From: Hirudo medicinalis
Lineage: Eukaryota; Annelida; Clitellata; Hirudinida; Hirudinidae
Reading direction: 5' to 3'
Length of the DNA: 64,000 nt
Assembly: GCA_011800805.1 (NCBI GenBank)
Contig: MPNW01000228.1
Span: forward strand, 67,532 to 131,531
The notes below the pieces were generated by a model. The model did no database searches, had not been told where the DNA came from, and was given only the letters and a program-made list of their open reading frames with translations. The position numbers and the translations under genes were made by a program. Position 1 is the first letter of the stretch, and every line of letters starts with the position of its first letter. This document shows, one piece after another, positions 24,701 to 53,631 of this stretch.

Positions 24701-27045
24701 CACGGAATCGAAAAATAAACTTTACACTTCAGAGTGATAAATTAGAAAATTTACAATTTTATCCAAAAATAATCTTTAATTTATATAATATTTAAAAATA
24801 TTAAATGTTTAAGAATGCAGACCCATTTTAATGGCGCCATCTGCCGCCGTTGTTAAAACCACCGCAAGTAAAGCATTGACCTTCCCCTGAATACTGAAAC
24901 TCAGCAAGTTGATGCAGGTTAAGATCATCGAAAGGTCTGCTTTTCATAACTTATCAGCTCAAGGACATTAGGCTCCCCTCACGAGCTATTAAGGTCATCT
25001 CGATCGGAGATGCTTGTCGTGCCATTTGGTCATTTGTCATCGGCTCCATTAAAGTGTGTTCATACTGCCGGATCTTGCTGTTCTATTGTTTGGTCACACG
25101 ATATTGATTTATATTACTTTCAACTCACAAGAATGAACATTTGCAATGCACTAAAAATTATGTCATGACAACAATAATAATAAAAATAATAGCGCAATCT
25201 TCAGCAATATTCGCCGGTTGATTGTTATTTCCGTTCTGGAGCGGATATGACGCACACTTGAAACTCCTCCATTTCATTTTCCATCCTTCCATCATTCTAG
25301 ACGCTGGACTGCTTTTCACGTTAACGAATGCCTCGTGGAAATCTGTCGCTTTTGAGGTGTAACGGAAATTTCCTCTAATGTCGTCAGATGGCTGCGATAT
25401 TGATGAATGGTAATTTTGTGTCGGGTTCTGATATAATCGACTACAAAAATGACACATTCTTGAATTTATTATTTATCACAAATTACCAGGTATGTTGCAA
25501 AAATATTGCATATTTTTACGATCAAAGGGCAGTCTTGAGGAAGTGCGATAGTCTTATTTATTATTATTATTATTATTATTATTTGCAATTAGGAAAGAAT
25601 TTTTAATAGAACCAATATTAATAAATTAAAAATAACTCAGACAATCGAATTGCATTGTAATAAAATGTTATTACATTATTACATTACATTAAATCGGACA
25701 TGCATGTTTCAAAATGAACTTCGGAAGGTGGGTTCAACTCCCACACGAATCCATGAACACAGATATTCCTCCAATCTTCATCGTCTGCTGATTAAATCTC
25801 ATCATTCTTTCCAAGCCACCCATCCATCTATTAAACCACTCACGAAAGCACGCCTGGTTCCCCCACACCATGGAACCATTCAACATCCAGCCTTTGGAAA
25901 TTCCCGTGGAGAGGTGATGCAATTTATAAGTGGATATAAATCTTGGGTTAATGGAAGGATGGATGGGCAGACAGGTGATTTAAAGAATGGATATAGATCG
26001 GAATTTTATGCACACGACGTAAGCTATAAATAGGCATTTAACCTTTGCTTTTGAAGATGTATTAAGCTTCATTTTGTTGATATTATTAAATGAGAATAAA
26101 CTCGGGAGAATATTCAAAAAAATAAAATAAAATAATAATAAATTAACTCAAAAAATATGAAAGCCTTTCCTGGAATGGGAGCATCGGTCGATGCATGGTT
26201 GCCATGGTTTCCACATTAGATAAGCGCCAAGAAATGCAAATCAGCCCAAGAATGCGCTTAAAATAGCCATCCACGGATATTCCATGCTTTCTAATTTTAG
26301 AATCAAACATTCTTTGATGACGTAATTTCATGTAATTGGTCGATGCAAACGTGCTTTATGGTTTCCAGAAATATTTGCAGCTAAAGTTGCTAATAATAAG
26401 TTTAATAATAAGTTTATTATTAATAGTAGCATTGTTATGGTCTATTCTTATTTTTTTTGTATTTATTCATATTTTATTGATTTTAATTTTTTTAAAATAA
26501 AATTTACTACTCAAATAAGCAAATAATAGTTATTAGTATTAGTTATTAGTATTAGTTATTGTTTAATAAAACAAAAGATTCTAAAAAATATTTGAATAGA
26601 AATTGCACTCACAAATTTGATGAAGAAAATAACGTCCAATGAATGTTGATTTGATGGTCACGTGAAACAATGAAAATTCCTTTATTGTGAAATAAGTTAT
26701 TATTATATTAATATTCAATTATGAAATTTAAAAAGATATTTTTCAAAAACAAACACGTAATAAAGTCTTCGTTCATGTTACTGACACGTGGCTCCCAACG
26801 GATCCTTTTCCAAAAATAAGCGAGATATTATCCTTTATATCAGTAAATATTTTGCTTTTTTTGTCTGGAATTTGGAGACTCCCTGGAATTGCCAAATATA
26901 AAAAGTTAAATTTATATTTTTGTGCCAATATTTTCGTTGTTCATTATTTTGCAGACAATCAGAATTGGGAACGGCATATGCACGAGACAGTGATTAATTC
27001 ATGATGTTTTGTTGAATGTCGGCTTCTAAATTATGTGGTGTAAAA
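21773..27045. other. Gene-poor intergenic region
   Basis: It holds a CATC microsatellite (about 22160-22210), an AAT tract (23579-23621), ATT runs near 25557-25582 and long AT-rich stretches. Open frames here are short or repeat-driven, and none shows conserved motifs or a splice-consistent exon chain. Confidence 0.4.
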
Positions 27046-27157
27046 CAAATTTATGTTTCTCAAACAAACATATTTCATTAAAAACAATTTATGTTTCTCA
27101 AACAAACATATTTCATTAAAAACAATTTATGTTTCTCAAACAAACATATTTCATTAA
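27046..27157. repeat. 38-bp minisatellite, three copies
   Basis: Three successive copies of a 38-base unit containing TTTATGTTTCTCAAACAAAC, essentially identical to one another. Confidence 0.92.
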
Positions 27158-28372
27158 ATGGTAAACATACTGTGTTAGGTAATACCACTGTTCATGTCTT
27201 GCATTATTTCCAAAACACATGCATGGGAATAACTTGGTGAATAAATAGGTTTACAAGCACATGTTTCATATTTGAATACATATTTTAATCACGTGACAAA
27301 AAATTATTTTGCAATTATTTGTTATATTAAAATCTCAACATTGTGTAAATAGAAGTAAGCTTTAAAACTTTGATGTGTTAATTTGTATTGCAACCACAAA
27401 AGATGTTTTGCTTATTTTTCCTTCTAACTCTTCTCTTCACAGCTCTGGAATGTTTGAAATTGTGGGTCTCTTCGGATAAGTTTCAAGTTTCATGGACACT
27501 TCTTGCCATTGCGATGGATGACATTCTAGATGATGATAAAAATGGATCGATAGGAACGAATCGATCTTGGTAATAGGAGACTTTTTAATTGAGTGATCTT
27601 TGTCAATTTATTCATTATTGTTGATGGTTTAATAGCTACTGATGTTAATGTTTTACACGACTATTATTTACCTGGTTAGGGTTATTTGTAAATATTTAAT
27701 CTAGATATTAAAGAGCTTACAAAATGATTGACATGCTTGGCGCATTAATATCGTGCTTAAAATGAAATGGATGCTTGTAATGAATGGATTGCAATATTTA
27801 AGATATTTCTTAACATCTCCTTGAACGAATGCAACAAGACACACACACGTGCAAAGCACAAACATGACTGAAGCAACTCAAGCAAGCATTACTGCCATGC
27901 TGCACAACTTCTTCACAACTAGCCTCCTGAAGAATTTTACAGCAGCATCTAACTAATCGCTGGAAGAAGATGATTGTGATGTTGCAGATGAGATCAGCGT
28001 TACATATGATGATGATGATGATGATAGCGTAAGCCGTAAGAGTCTAAAGCATTGCTGTTGTATTGCCAACTAAAACCCTCTTTCTGCATGTTATCTCACT
28101 TCACTCTTCCAAAACTAGAGCCTGGAGAGGTTGCTATCTCCAACGGATCCCAACATTTCTGGCAGCAATTCCGCTCCGGCCCTGTTGATTTTCTTAAAGT
28201 TTCTCGGCCAATTTTGCTGCTAGGCTTCAAACTTTCTGGTCCAAACGTCCGGCGTTTTAAAGAGTTTCTTGAGTTTCTCAGCAAAGCTCACGTCGAAATT
28301 GAGATCGATAAAATTAAAAGTTAGAAGCATTTAATTTCATTTTCGAGTAATCGTCGACGAAAATCATCGATA
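27158..28372. other. Intergenic DNA and probable 5' region of tropomyosin
   Basis: The last 300 bases before the tropomyosin ATG (about 28070-28372) are more GC-rich than the surrounding DNA and probably include its 5' UTR. They carry an upstream ATG frame of about 78 codons (28088-28324) with no recognisable domain. A GAT microsatellite lies at about 28004-28026. A 57-codon frame at 27403-27573 starts with a hydrophobic leader but is not supported further. Confidence 0.35.
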
Positions 28373-31300
28373 ATGGCCACCAATACTATGGACGCTATCA
28401 AAAAGAAGATGCAGGTCATGAAGACCGAGAAAGATCAGGCACTCATCAGGGCTGAGCAGCTGGAGAAGAAGGTTTCAGAACAAAAAGCCGTCAATGAAAA
28501 GGTGGGCAAATGAATCCTTTCTTGATTGAATTTTGAGATTTCATCGAATTTTGTAAAATGACACTTACAAATAGAAATTCATTTTTAAGAACTTAAACAA
28601 ACGTTACAAACGTTTCTTGTTGGGATAGGTGTGGGCGTTATTGCCAATGTTACCACAGGAGTCTAGAGATTATTTGTTAAGATAAAATGAACTTACATAC
28701 GTATTTTCAACTTTTTAATAAGTTTGGACTGATAAGCCTTACAAATAGTCAGTTAATGTAATTATATTGATGACAAATTATAAATGTCTTAAGTCTGATG
28801 TTTGAATCAATGCACACGTGAATAATGCATGAGAATTCAAATTATATCCGACTTTAAATAAGACATATAGTTTGTACGGTTTGTAAACATAATTACAACT
28901 ATGGATGCAATAACTGCGTTTTAATACCGAGTTTGTTTGCAATACGTTGGCGGATTGACTTTCATAAAAATAAAATGTTGAACTAAAATTAGAAACGCTC
29001 ATGGCTTGCTTCGCTTGATTGGCATTCAATTTGGCACAAGTGATGATGGATCAAGCTGAAAAAATGTTTTCTAAAAGACTGATGTGATGCTGATGTGATG
29101 TGATATTGATGTGATGTGATGCTGATGTGATGTGATGTTATGTGATATTCATGTGATGTTGATGTGATGTTGATCGAATCATCGCCACCAATATTTTCAC
29201 CACAACCCATCACACCTGTTGCTTTCCATCAGTTTCAATCCAGCTAATAGTCTTAACAATAAGTCTTTTATAAAGCTTTGAGGAGCTGCATATCCCCGAT
29301 GCAAGTAGATAAGAATGCTTAATAATGCAAGTCGAATGTCCAGATGAATCATATCAATGATGTATCGCTGATTATTTGATTGTAATAGACTCATTACAAA
29401 TCAATTACTTGATTAACTTTGGTTAAATAACCACAAATAAACCTTTCCTAATTACAATTTCAGCAAGAGGAAGAGATCCAGAATCTCCAGAAGCAGATTC
29501 AGCAATTGGAAGGAGACTTGGACACAGCACAAACCCAACTTGCCGAAGCCACAACCAAACTGGAAACTACCGAAAAACAGCTTGGAAATGTGAGTTGTTT
29601 CTCGTTTGACTTGTGTTTCTAATGAATTATTTATTATTGATGAAAGAGAATGAAGATCGAAAAATAATTTTATAAATTTGTACAAGACAAAATAAATTAA
29701 ATTGAAACTTGAAGCGGGTAATTGTATTGGCAATAATTAATTGAAGCTTGTCTTAAAGGAATTAAATGAATGTCTGCAAATACATGGTGACGACTTTTAC
29801 AAATGAGTTGAACGTGAGGCTGGAACTTGAAGAAAATGTGAGAAGATTGTTAAGAAGTGGTGGACAATGGAGTCTTTTCGCTGAATGCAAGACTTTAAAT
29901 TATGCTCATTGTTGATAGATTTGAATGATGAGCAGATGTCGAGTGTGCTGAGGTATAATTGAGATGTAATATATCTTGGTCAGAGATAACACGATAACAT
30001 CATCATGGGCAGCTGAATATTTACAAATTCAAGTGCATGAGGTTTGCATGCTCTCGCCTCCTACAATCCCACGCTCGTCCGAGCGAAAGCGATGGGACTA
30101 TTTACGGCTGTTGAATGTTTTCGTGAGTGTTTAGACGGAGGTTGAGTGGTGGCCGAGATAAAAGGTGGACAAAATTTCACCATCACGGTGAAGTAATATC
30201 CATGCAAAGAAATCACGAATTTCGTTTCTTATTTCCACAAACCAGGAACATAAAATCACCATCGACTAGATTTAACAAATGTTTTCATGCCTCACAGGAG
30301 TACATTCTCAGTGTTTACGACACACTTGGAAGCCTCAACTTTATGAAGAAGGCAATTTTCGATGCGTGGGTGCAACCCAAAAATACCTAATAATTTCACG
30401 GTGATGAAAACTACGAGGATGATAGAAATGAGCTTCAGCCATGAGGGACGCTTGATAACGATTGAAAAATTATATACAATTTTCTTTATTATTTCGAGAT
30501 TTGGATTTAAAAATATTCTATTGGAAAAAATTATTACTGCTTTGAGAATGAACCAAAAAGCATCACTGTATTTCTTAACATAATATTTTAACAATGACGT
30601 TTTAATTTTTGTTGGGTTTAAAAATCGAGATTTATAAAAAAAAAATTTTTAAATTATTTTCTGACGTTTTATGCTAATGTTTTGTAAAGTCTCGATGATT
30701 CATCATGCTAATTGTTTATTATTTCCAGGCTGAATCCGATGTTGGAGCCCTGACAAGACGCATCCAGCTGTTGGAAGTGGATTACGAGCAGACTGCTTCC
30801 CGACTGCAGATTGCTTCCGAAAAATTGGAAGAAGCCTCCAAGCATGCAGAAGAAAGTGAAAAGTCAGTCTAACATTTTGTGTTAAATTTATACATAATTT
30901 AAGACTACTTTTAATTTAATCACTTCTCATATATTTTCTAAATTCACATTTTATTTACAAATAAACACTCGCAAAAATGAAGCAGAATTGAAAAACTGCA
31001 AAGCCATCCTAGTGCAAACATCCTCCACAAATGAGTCCAACATAAGCCATAATAAACAAAAATAAAAATGAGCCAATAATTCAGTTTAACAACATGTTTT
31101 CGAATTCATTAGGAATAGAAAATCCCTGGAAAGTAACAGCTTGGCAAACGACGAGAGAATCACCTTCCTTGAGGAGCAGTTGAAAGAGGCAAAGTACATC
31201 GCCGAAGATGCCGATAGAAAATACGACGAGGTGAGTTCAAAGTAATCCAATAAAGGTGTCCAAGTTATGTTACAGTGAGTGGTAATAGCGATGGAACAAC

Positions 31301-34300
31301 ATGTTATTACCTATTTCTAATGCCAAATTTAATTGTTTTTTAATTGTTATAAATTGCAGTCCTCATGTTTTATTTGTTTTTATTTGCAAACAATACATTA
31401 TATTGATGTAACTGTTAGGTTTTACGAGCCAAACAGCAGCACAATAAAAATAATTTTTATAATTTAATAAATATTACATTAGGCTTAGAGCGTCAAACCT
31501 TCCATAAAATAGTTTTATTACAACAAAAATTTGAAACTCCGAGGAAAATTCTAGAACTTTCCATTTATAAGATTTGAAAAGATTAGCCGAGTAACTTTGA
31601 AGATTTTTGACAAAGGTGGTGAAGCTGTTAAGAAATCCGAGAGAGCAATTAATCCGCCGAGGACTTTTGCCATCCATATTTTAAGGGTTCATAAATTTAC
31701 TTCATCAAATAACAAATTATTTCACTCAGGATAAAAACCAAATATGGGTAAAAATGAAATATATTATTATTATACTTGTTGAAATTATTTCTCGTTGTAA
31801 TTATTAATTATTCTAAATAATTACAATTTATTATTTTGTATTATTAATATTGTGGTTACTATTACTACATGTTACCACATCGGTGAGCGCTTAATAAAAT
31901 GCTCACAAAACATGTCTTTGAGATAACGCCAACCAACAAGGATGACTCCCACTCCACCAGGACATCTCATGACATCATCTCATGACAGGAAGCCAAGATA
32001 TCCAACACGTTCATGAAATTCTTGGCTCTAATAAACGTGATACACCGACTAAAATTTATAGGAATGGCTTCAAAAACTTACAATTACCTTTCTGTTTTAA
32101 ACTATGAACAGTGAAGGAATAAAATGTAATTAATATGTCATAATATAAATTAATGAATAATAATATTCAGTTAATATTCAGAAACTTGCGAGCTGTTAGG
32201 ATTTTTAGATTGTATGTTTCATCATCCATCATTATCATCCACTGCTTCCAATTGCTGGTGCTTATTTCTTTAGAAAATAACTTTATTATTCTTCATGTAC
32301 GTTCTCAATGTTATCCTGACAAGCAAGTTTTTATTCACGAGGGTTTGTTAAACAATTTAATTTTAAATTAAAAAATGAATTTTAAATTCAAACAAATGAA
32401 TTTTAAATTCAAAAAATGAATTTTAAATTCAAAAAATGAATTTTAAATTCAAACAAATCACACTTAAGTGGAAATGTTATTCTCATACCGACATTTTGAG
32501 GCGACATAATGTTGTTAATATTTTAATGGAATTTTGAAAATTAAAATTTTGTTTATTTAAATGGTTTGCAGGTAAATTAGTTTAGGGATTAATTTAGTAT
32601 ATCGACTGCAAGATAAAGAGAGTAGTGAAGGTTAAGTGACATTAAATAATAAATGTCTTAATATATTTTATTGATTCTTTTATCTCATGCATTGTTAATG
32701 TTCTATTTTTCGTATTAGTTTTAAAACTTGCGCACTCCAGACATAATAAATAACTTTGAATCTTCATCTCCGTCATCATCAACATCGTCATCGTCATCGT
32801 CGTCATCATCATCTCCATCATTAACTCCCAGTCTTTCCATCTACCAGGCTGCCAGGAAGCTTGCCATTGCTGAGGTGACCCTGGAGAGCTTCGAAAGTCG
32901 TCTGGATGCTTCTGAATCGTGAGTCTAATAATAGACGAGTCACGTTTATTTTTGGCAGCAAGCTTTTGCATTTTACTTTGATTCCTTGTTTCGGAATTGA
33001 TTGAATTTGAAAAGCACCTTGAATATGTTAATGAGCTTAGATCAGAAAATTGTTTTAAGTTGTAGTTGTATTAAGTGACTTGCTGTCTGCAGAAAAATCA
33101 CGGAACTGGAGGATGAGTTGAAGGAAGTTGGTGACAACATGAAGACATTGGAGCAATCGGAGCAAGAGGTTGTCAATTTAATTTCGTTTGAACGATCTTT
33201 CAATCGTGTCCTTTTATAACTTTTCAACACAAAATAATAATTGTAAATTTTTGTAAATTTGTAAATAAGGAATATTTAGCTACTCATCACAATAAACATT
33301 TGATTACAAATGGAAGAATTTCTGCGAATTCTAGCTTCATACAAGACACTTCGAGTTTTCAGGGGATGTATTTCCTCGGAAATAGGTGTTTGCAAGTCCA
33401 TTTATTTAAAAATATTCATATTTTCTTCTCACTTCTTATGGAAAATTTCTAAAATAAAGAACACGGCACTGAATAATATCGAGAAATTTTTGTTTTGCAA
33501 ATATTTTAACTGCAAATATGTAGCTAGGTTTTAATTTTACAAATGTTATGAACATTATTGAAAACCTAAACAAAAACTTAATTCTCTTCCATTTTTCAAT
33601 AAAATTACAAAATAGCAAATTCCTTTATGAATCATCGTAGGAACCTTTATTAAGCTTCATTATCCATCTGCTAAGAATTTTTTGAAAAGCAGCGCTTTTG
33701 TTGAATAAATGGAATTTGTTTTCGATGCAGATGATCTTGCATGGATGTATTCACAAATGAATATCAAGTTATTATTGCGTGCCAAACACATTTGAGGAAG
33801 TTATATTAATTAATGAACCTTGCGATTAAATGTTTTGTATGACTCATACAACAATAAGGTCAATTGCAAATATATGTAAGTGTTCTAGATTGTCTAGACA
33901 AACATAGTCTAAGACAAACATAGTCTTCCACTAACGCTGAAGGTGTGAATTTTTGGAATTTCACCGAAATTATCTGGATACAATTGTTTACATAAATAAT
34001 TATTTGATTCATAAATGCTTCTTCAGTCATTAAATCAAATTTGAAAAAATTAAGAATGCATTTTGAACTAAACAATTTCTTGCAAGATTCGCTTGGCAAT
34101 TTTATGAAAAATTTCAAAATGACAAAATTAAACATTAATAATGAATGTTGGTAGTACGTTATTGTCACAAATTTCACATTATTTTTAAAACTTTCCTTTC
34201 TCGCTAAATTGTTCTGACTTAGCAGGTCGAAACGTGCACCTGCCTACAATAGAATTTAATCCTACTCCCATTTTGTCCCTTTCAAAAGATTTACTTTTGC

Positions 34301-36007
34301 TCTGCTTGAAAATAATTTTATTTCAATCAATTTTAAATCAATATTTTAGTTTTCCAATCAAATTTGGACGCATTCTTTATTATTGTGAAACCATCGCAAA
34401 CCTAACAACGTTAATTACACCAATATCGATGGTTAATAAGTGCATTTCAAATCCTAATCATCTTGCTAAGGAATTTAACAGATTTCCAATCAAAACTTCG
34501 AAACAAAGCAAAGTTTCAATAATTATTCGATTTTGAGCAACACAAAACCACCTGTTAATTGTTCCTAATAGATGCGAACTGTTATCAAACCAGCCGACCA
34601 TTCACATCTTTTTGCTTTCTTTCCATGTTTATCCTTCATTCAGTTACCTGCAGCATGACTTTCTTTCAAAGCTGGAATGCTTCCAAATCCTGGCAAACAA
34701 ACTCAAGTAGTTTTTAATTTAGTGGAGGCAAACATCACTTCAACTGCATTCAACAATTGATTGTTTCAATCATTGATTGCTTCAACAATTGATTGTTTCA
34801 ACAATTGATTGTTTCAACAACAAATATAAATTAAATTTCTTATCAAATTGCAACTTTATTCAAGAAAACGATGAAATGAATGAATAAATAAATAAATAAA
34901 TAAATAAATAGCAACTTTAACGAATGAGACGAAGAGAAAGTGATTTCTAATTATTGTTGCGATCAATTCTTAACATCGACTGTCAGAATAAGTTGTTGAG
35001 CAATTGTTGTTGTTGTTGTTTTTTAATTGTTGAAAATTTTAATTCAATTGATTCACTTAAAACTTTTATCGAGATATTACAAACGAAAAGATTATAAAGC
35101 GATTCCTAATAGTACAATTTAATTTTTGTATTATTTATTTATTATTATCACATTATTTAATTAAGGTTAAAAATAATTATTGGTTTTTTATTGTAAAATT
35201 TCAGGCTCTACAAAGAGAGGACAGTTACGAGGAAACCATCAGAGACTTGACTCAGCGCCTCAAGGACGTACGTTTCCAATCTTTTACAAATTCAATTTGA
35301 GCATCTGGAAAATATCAGCCCTACGATGATTGTGTTTACAATTCTAATTTCCATCTGAGCTGGAAGGAACTTAGACGATGGCTTGGATTGCAGCAAGCAA
35401 AATACAAAGCGAAAGATGGTCGAATAATCAAAAAAGGTCGAATAAGCAAAAGATGAGACGAAAGAAAGTCAAAAATACGGAATTAGATTTTTATAACTGG
35501 CAATTCTCCACAAAATAAGATCTTGCAGAATCTCATCCGAGAATTGGATGGATTCAAATGGTCGGCATATTTGATGCTCCTCCATGTCTATCCAGAGGGC
35601 ATTTGTAGCGGAATGTATAAGATTAGGCTGGATTCCAAGATGGCATATTGACTTTTCAATTTCAGACTGAAAATAGAGCTTCAGAAGCCGAAAGAACTGT
35701 GTCTAAGTTGCAAAAGGAGATTGACAGACTCGAAGGTAATTCAAGTTTTTCCTTTTTAATAAATTTCATTTTACAGCAAACGAAAAATTAATTACAATAT
35801 TTAAAAATGTAATGTTTTGCGAAAAACTAATTACGTAAAACAATACCTTTTCAATTAGAAAGGCAATGCCAAAATTTTCTATTTTATTTAAAAACATATT
35901 AATTTTCACTCATCCATTTTCCAGACGAACTTTTGGCCGAAAAGGAGAGGTACAAGGGAATCAGCGAAGAACTGGATGGAACTTTTGCCGAGTTGGCCAG
36001 CTTTTAA
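28373..36007 (+). CDS. TPM: Tropomyosin (nine coding exons, complete)
   Basis: Exons: 28373-28501, 29464-29589, 30729-30862, 31113-31230, 32848-32918, 33093-33168, 35205-35267, 35666-35735 and 35925-36007. Lengths are 129, 126, 134, 118, 71, 76, 63, 70 and 83 nt, the internal ones equal to the vertebrate tropomyosin exon sizes, and every phase agrees. The product is an unbroken heptad coiled coil, from [18 protein letters not shown] to [11 protein letters not shown]. It lies along F-actin and controls myosin access together with troponin or other regulators. The usual length is 284 residues. The first ATG gives 289; the second ATG at 28388 gives exactly 284 and starts at the canonical MDAIKKK, so it is the likelier functional start, although both ATGs have a good context. 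All introns are GT-AG. AATAAA motifs occur within about 300 bases after the stop. The gene converges with the kinesin gene on the other strand. Confidence 0.97.
29090..29176. repeat. TGATG-type short tandem repeat in tropomyosin intron 1
   Basis: Irregular tandem array of GATGTGATGTTGATG-like units. Confidence 0.8.
32373..32460. repeat. 20-bp repeat in tropomyosin intron 4, about four copies
   Basis: Successive copies of AATGAATTTTAAATTCAAAC/A, each containing the palindrome GAATTTTAAATTC. Confidence 0.85.
34751..34911. repeat. Short tandem repeats in tropomyosin intron 6
   Basis: Four or five copies of CAACAATTGATTGTTT-like units (34751-34820, internally palindromic), followed by an AAAT run at about 34883-34911. 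Confidence 0.85.
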
Positions 36008-36460
36008 AAGTCATGAAATCGGCCCTCTTTTCGTGTTTTTGGATCTTTCTGGAAGATTGGTCTTCCACACCAAATGGTCTTCTCAACGCCTCCGATGTGC
36101 CTATTGCTCCATTAGCTAATTGTGATTAATAGGTTTCATTATTATTATTATTATTATTATAGATTTTTTCAGGTCACTCAAGGTTAAAAAGAGAGAATCC
36201 TTTGCAAACTAACTTTGATATTAATTACAGCACTCAATAATTTTTATTAAACTGGTTCTTAATAAATGTTTCATAAATAAATGAACGACCATTTTAATTC
36301 GATGACTTTTGTATCGCTTTGAAAATAAATTTAAATTAGGCCGAAGAATACCGAACTAAAAATATTATTAAAAATAGCAAAGGTCAAGATCACTGAATCT
36401 CTGAAGAAATAAAACTATTTAAACGACTCTGTAATTATGCATGATTCACAATTTCTAAAG

Positions 36461-36630
36461 ACTACAAAGTGACCGACGACAAGGATAACACAGAAATTGT
36501 GGACAGCGAGGAAGCCGACTTTGAACAACATCAATCTCAACTTAACCTATTCGCGCCAGGTTTTGTGAGCCACTGTGGAACATGGTTTATCTCAGTTATA
36601 AAAACTCTGCTTGCAGAAAATTCTGTTTAA
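36461..36630 (+). CDS. Coding-like orphan segment after tropomyosin, possibly an alternative terminal exon
   Basis: After an acceptor-like TTTCTAAAG there are 55 open codons and TAA, much less AT-rich than the flanks. The beginning is very acidic (DDKDNTEIVDSEEADFEQ). The phase (two bases completing a codon) matches the end of tropomyosin exon 8, just as the accepted last exon does. It could also be an internal exon ending at 36559 before GTTTTG. The translation does not look like a coiled coil or like known tropomyosin C termini, so a chance open frame or a piece of another gene remains possible. Confidence 0.25.
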
Positions 36631-36894
36631 AAATTTATCTTTGCTAAAAGCACGAAGCGGAAGTGAGACAAATTTGCAAATGTCAGCGAATTAAACATTG
36701 AAATGAATGAATTCAGTGATGTAACGAATTAATGCATTATTTGTGGTTTTAGCCAAAAAGCATTTTTGCAGGATTAAGTCCAACTTCCATCAATAATTTC
36801 TGTACAAAGAGTTTAAATCCTTTTTGAGAATAAATACAGGCTTATGCTTAAGGTTTTATTAATGGTGAGCGAAATTGTGACGTTACAATTTGTC

Positions 36895-51722
<14,828 letters not shown>

Positions 51723-53631
51723 GATCTTCGAGAAGTCCTTCTCAGTGTCTCAGGCAACTGACAATTTCCTCAGTGAACCTTTTAAAAGCGAAACTTGAAG
51801 TCAAACTTTTTATAAATAATTTATAAACACTATTTAAAAGCAAATTGGTCTAAAAATATCTAATGATTTTAGATACAAGTTGAAAGAATTTTATCAACTC
51901 TTAAAAAGCATAAAAATAATTGTTCGTCTTCAACCTAAGTTCGTGCCCAAATGAGATTCGACAGGGTTAGGGTTTAAATCTGTGTAGAAATATTCGTCTC
52001 TTTGTTCTTAGGAAATGAACTGTCCTTGTAAATGCTGAGCAGTTGTTATATCTGGGCCTTTCAATGGATAACAAATAGAGGTTTGCTCAGAATCTTTTGC
52101 ACTCTTAAAACATTTAATCTACGAGAATCTCCAGTCTCCAGTGAGGTTGTAATCCAAAAATAGTTGCTTTAATCTTCTGAAATCTCTAAAAATCTGTCAA
52201 GGTGGTCTCGCAGCAGTGGATGGCCTTTTGTTATTGCTAACTTCGGAGAGGAAACAAATAGAGGACTAAAGCTCCAACCTCATCAACAACATAATCACAT
52301 ATTTAACAACGACACAAGTTGCTCCACGAAGAAGAATTTTGAAATCAAATGCTTGACATTTGCGGACCTGCTGTCTTTCTATACTTGGTGTCATGAGCAT
52401 AAGCAGTCTGCAAGGAGCATGCTGCTATGCTGACGATGACGATGAAAGAGAATCTCAGATATTTTCAGGATTATGATTAAATACAATTTTCTGTCGCATT
52501 ATGTAATAAAAAACTTTTTTTTCACTTATTCTATCAATAGATTATTATTCCGGTCAGCTCATAGATGCGCTTAAATAGGGTTCCTGCGTTTATATCATAA
52601 TAATGTGAGGTAAATACATAATTAACATCACTTAAAAAGATTGCAGTTATACATTTTGTGAGGAACAATGATATTTGTTGGGTTTATACATTTTAAAGGT
52701 CAAGTGCAGAAACATGACAAAACTTGATTAGACTTATTATTTTCAAGTTTGGCTCGTAATTAATTTGACTTTTAATTGTGGAATAATTAAAACAATAACG
52801 AAAATTATTTAGAACCACAAAAATTGTTAAAATGTGTTTAATGAAGAGGAAGAAATTCATAAAAATATCTGGCGTGGGCGTCTGAATGGAAATTTTGAGA
52901 CGGAAATAAAAGCAGCAGCTTGAGTTGAGGACGTCATCGAATTGGAAAACTCCTCCATTTGATGAAGTTTTGCTTGCTGAAGTTCTATTGGCGAAAAGTG
53001 TCACTTGTGATTTTATTCTTAACTTAAATTATTTCGACTTTATTCTGTGCCATTTTAAGACCTCACTCGTCAAGCTACGGTTGGATTGAGTGGATGCTAA
53101 AATTAGAGGTTCCCAAACAAAGCCCAAAAACTACACGAAGAAAAGTATTTTACAAGACTATAAGAATGATTAACGATAAATATATTATTTTATTCAAATA
53201 ATAATTTTTATCATATTAATTTTATTCGAATAATAATTTTTATTCTGAAACTAATCAAATGTCAAATGTGTGTTTAAATGTCAGGCTTTTTGTGGAACTT
53301 TAAAAATTGAACAAACCAGTAAAAACTGACTCGAAAAATCATTAATAATTGCATATAATTTAGTGAATAATTACATCAGTTAATGAATGTTTTGTTACAA
53401 TATTATCATCCTAATTTTTTTATTATTTTCGAAGTTATTTGTAAACATTCAACGTCACAAAACACTAAAGCTTCTACTTTTAAGAGTATTTGTGCTCCTC
53501 TTCGCAATCGTTCTTTCTTGACGATTCAAACCCACACCGAACCCGACATTTGAAAAACAAAATGAAAAGAATCAAACAAAGTCTCAATTGAACAACATGT
53601 GACCGTTTAAAGTTTTGCAGGAATTTCCAAT
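51723..53631. other. Intergenic region between the kinesin start and the EGF membrane-protein gene
   Basis: The region separates two divergently transcribed genes and should contain both promoters. No clear TATA or initiator element was identified. No further coding segment with conserved motifs was found on either strand. Confidence 0.5.
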
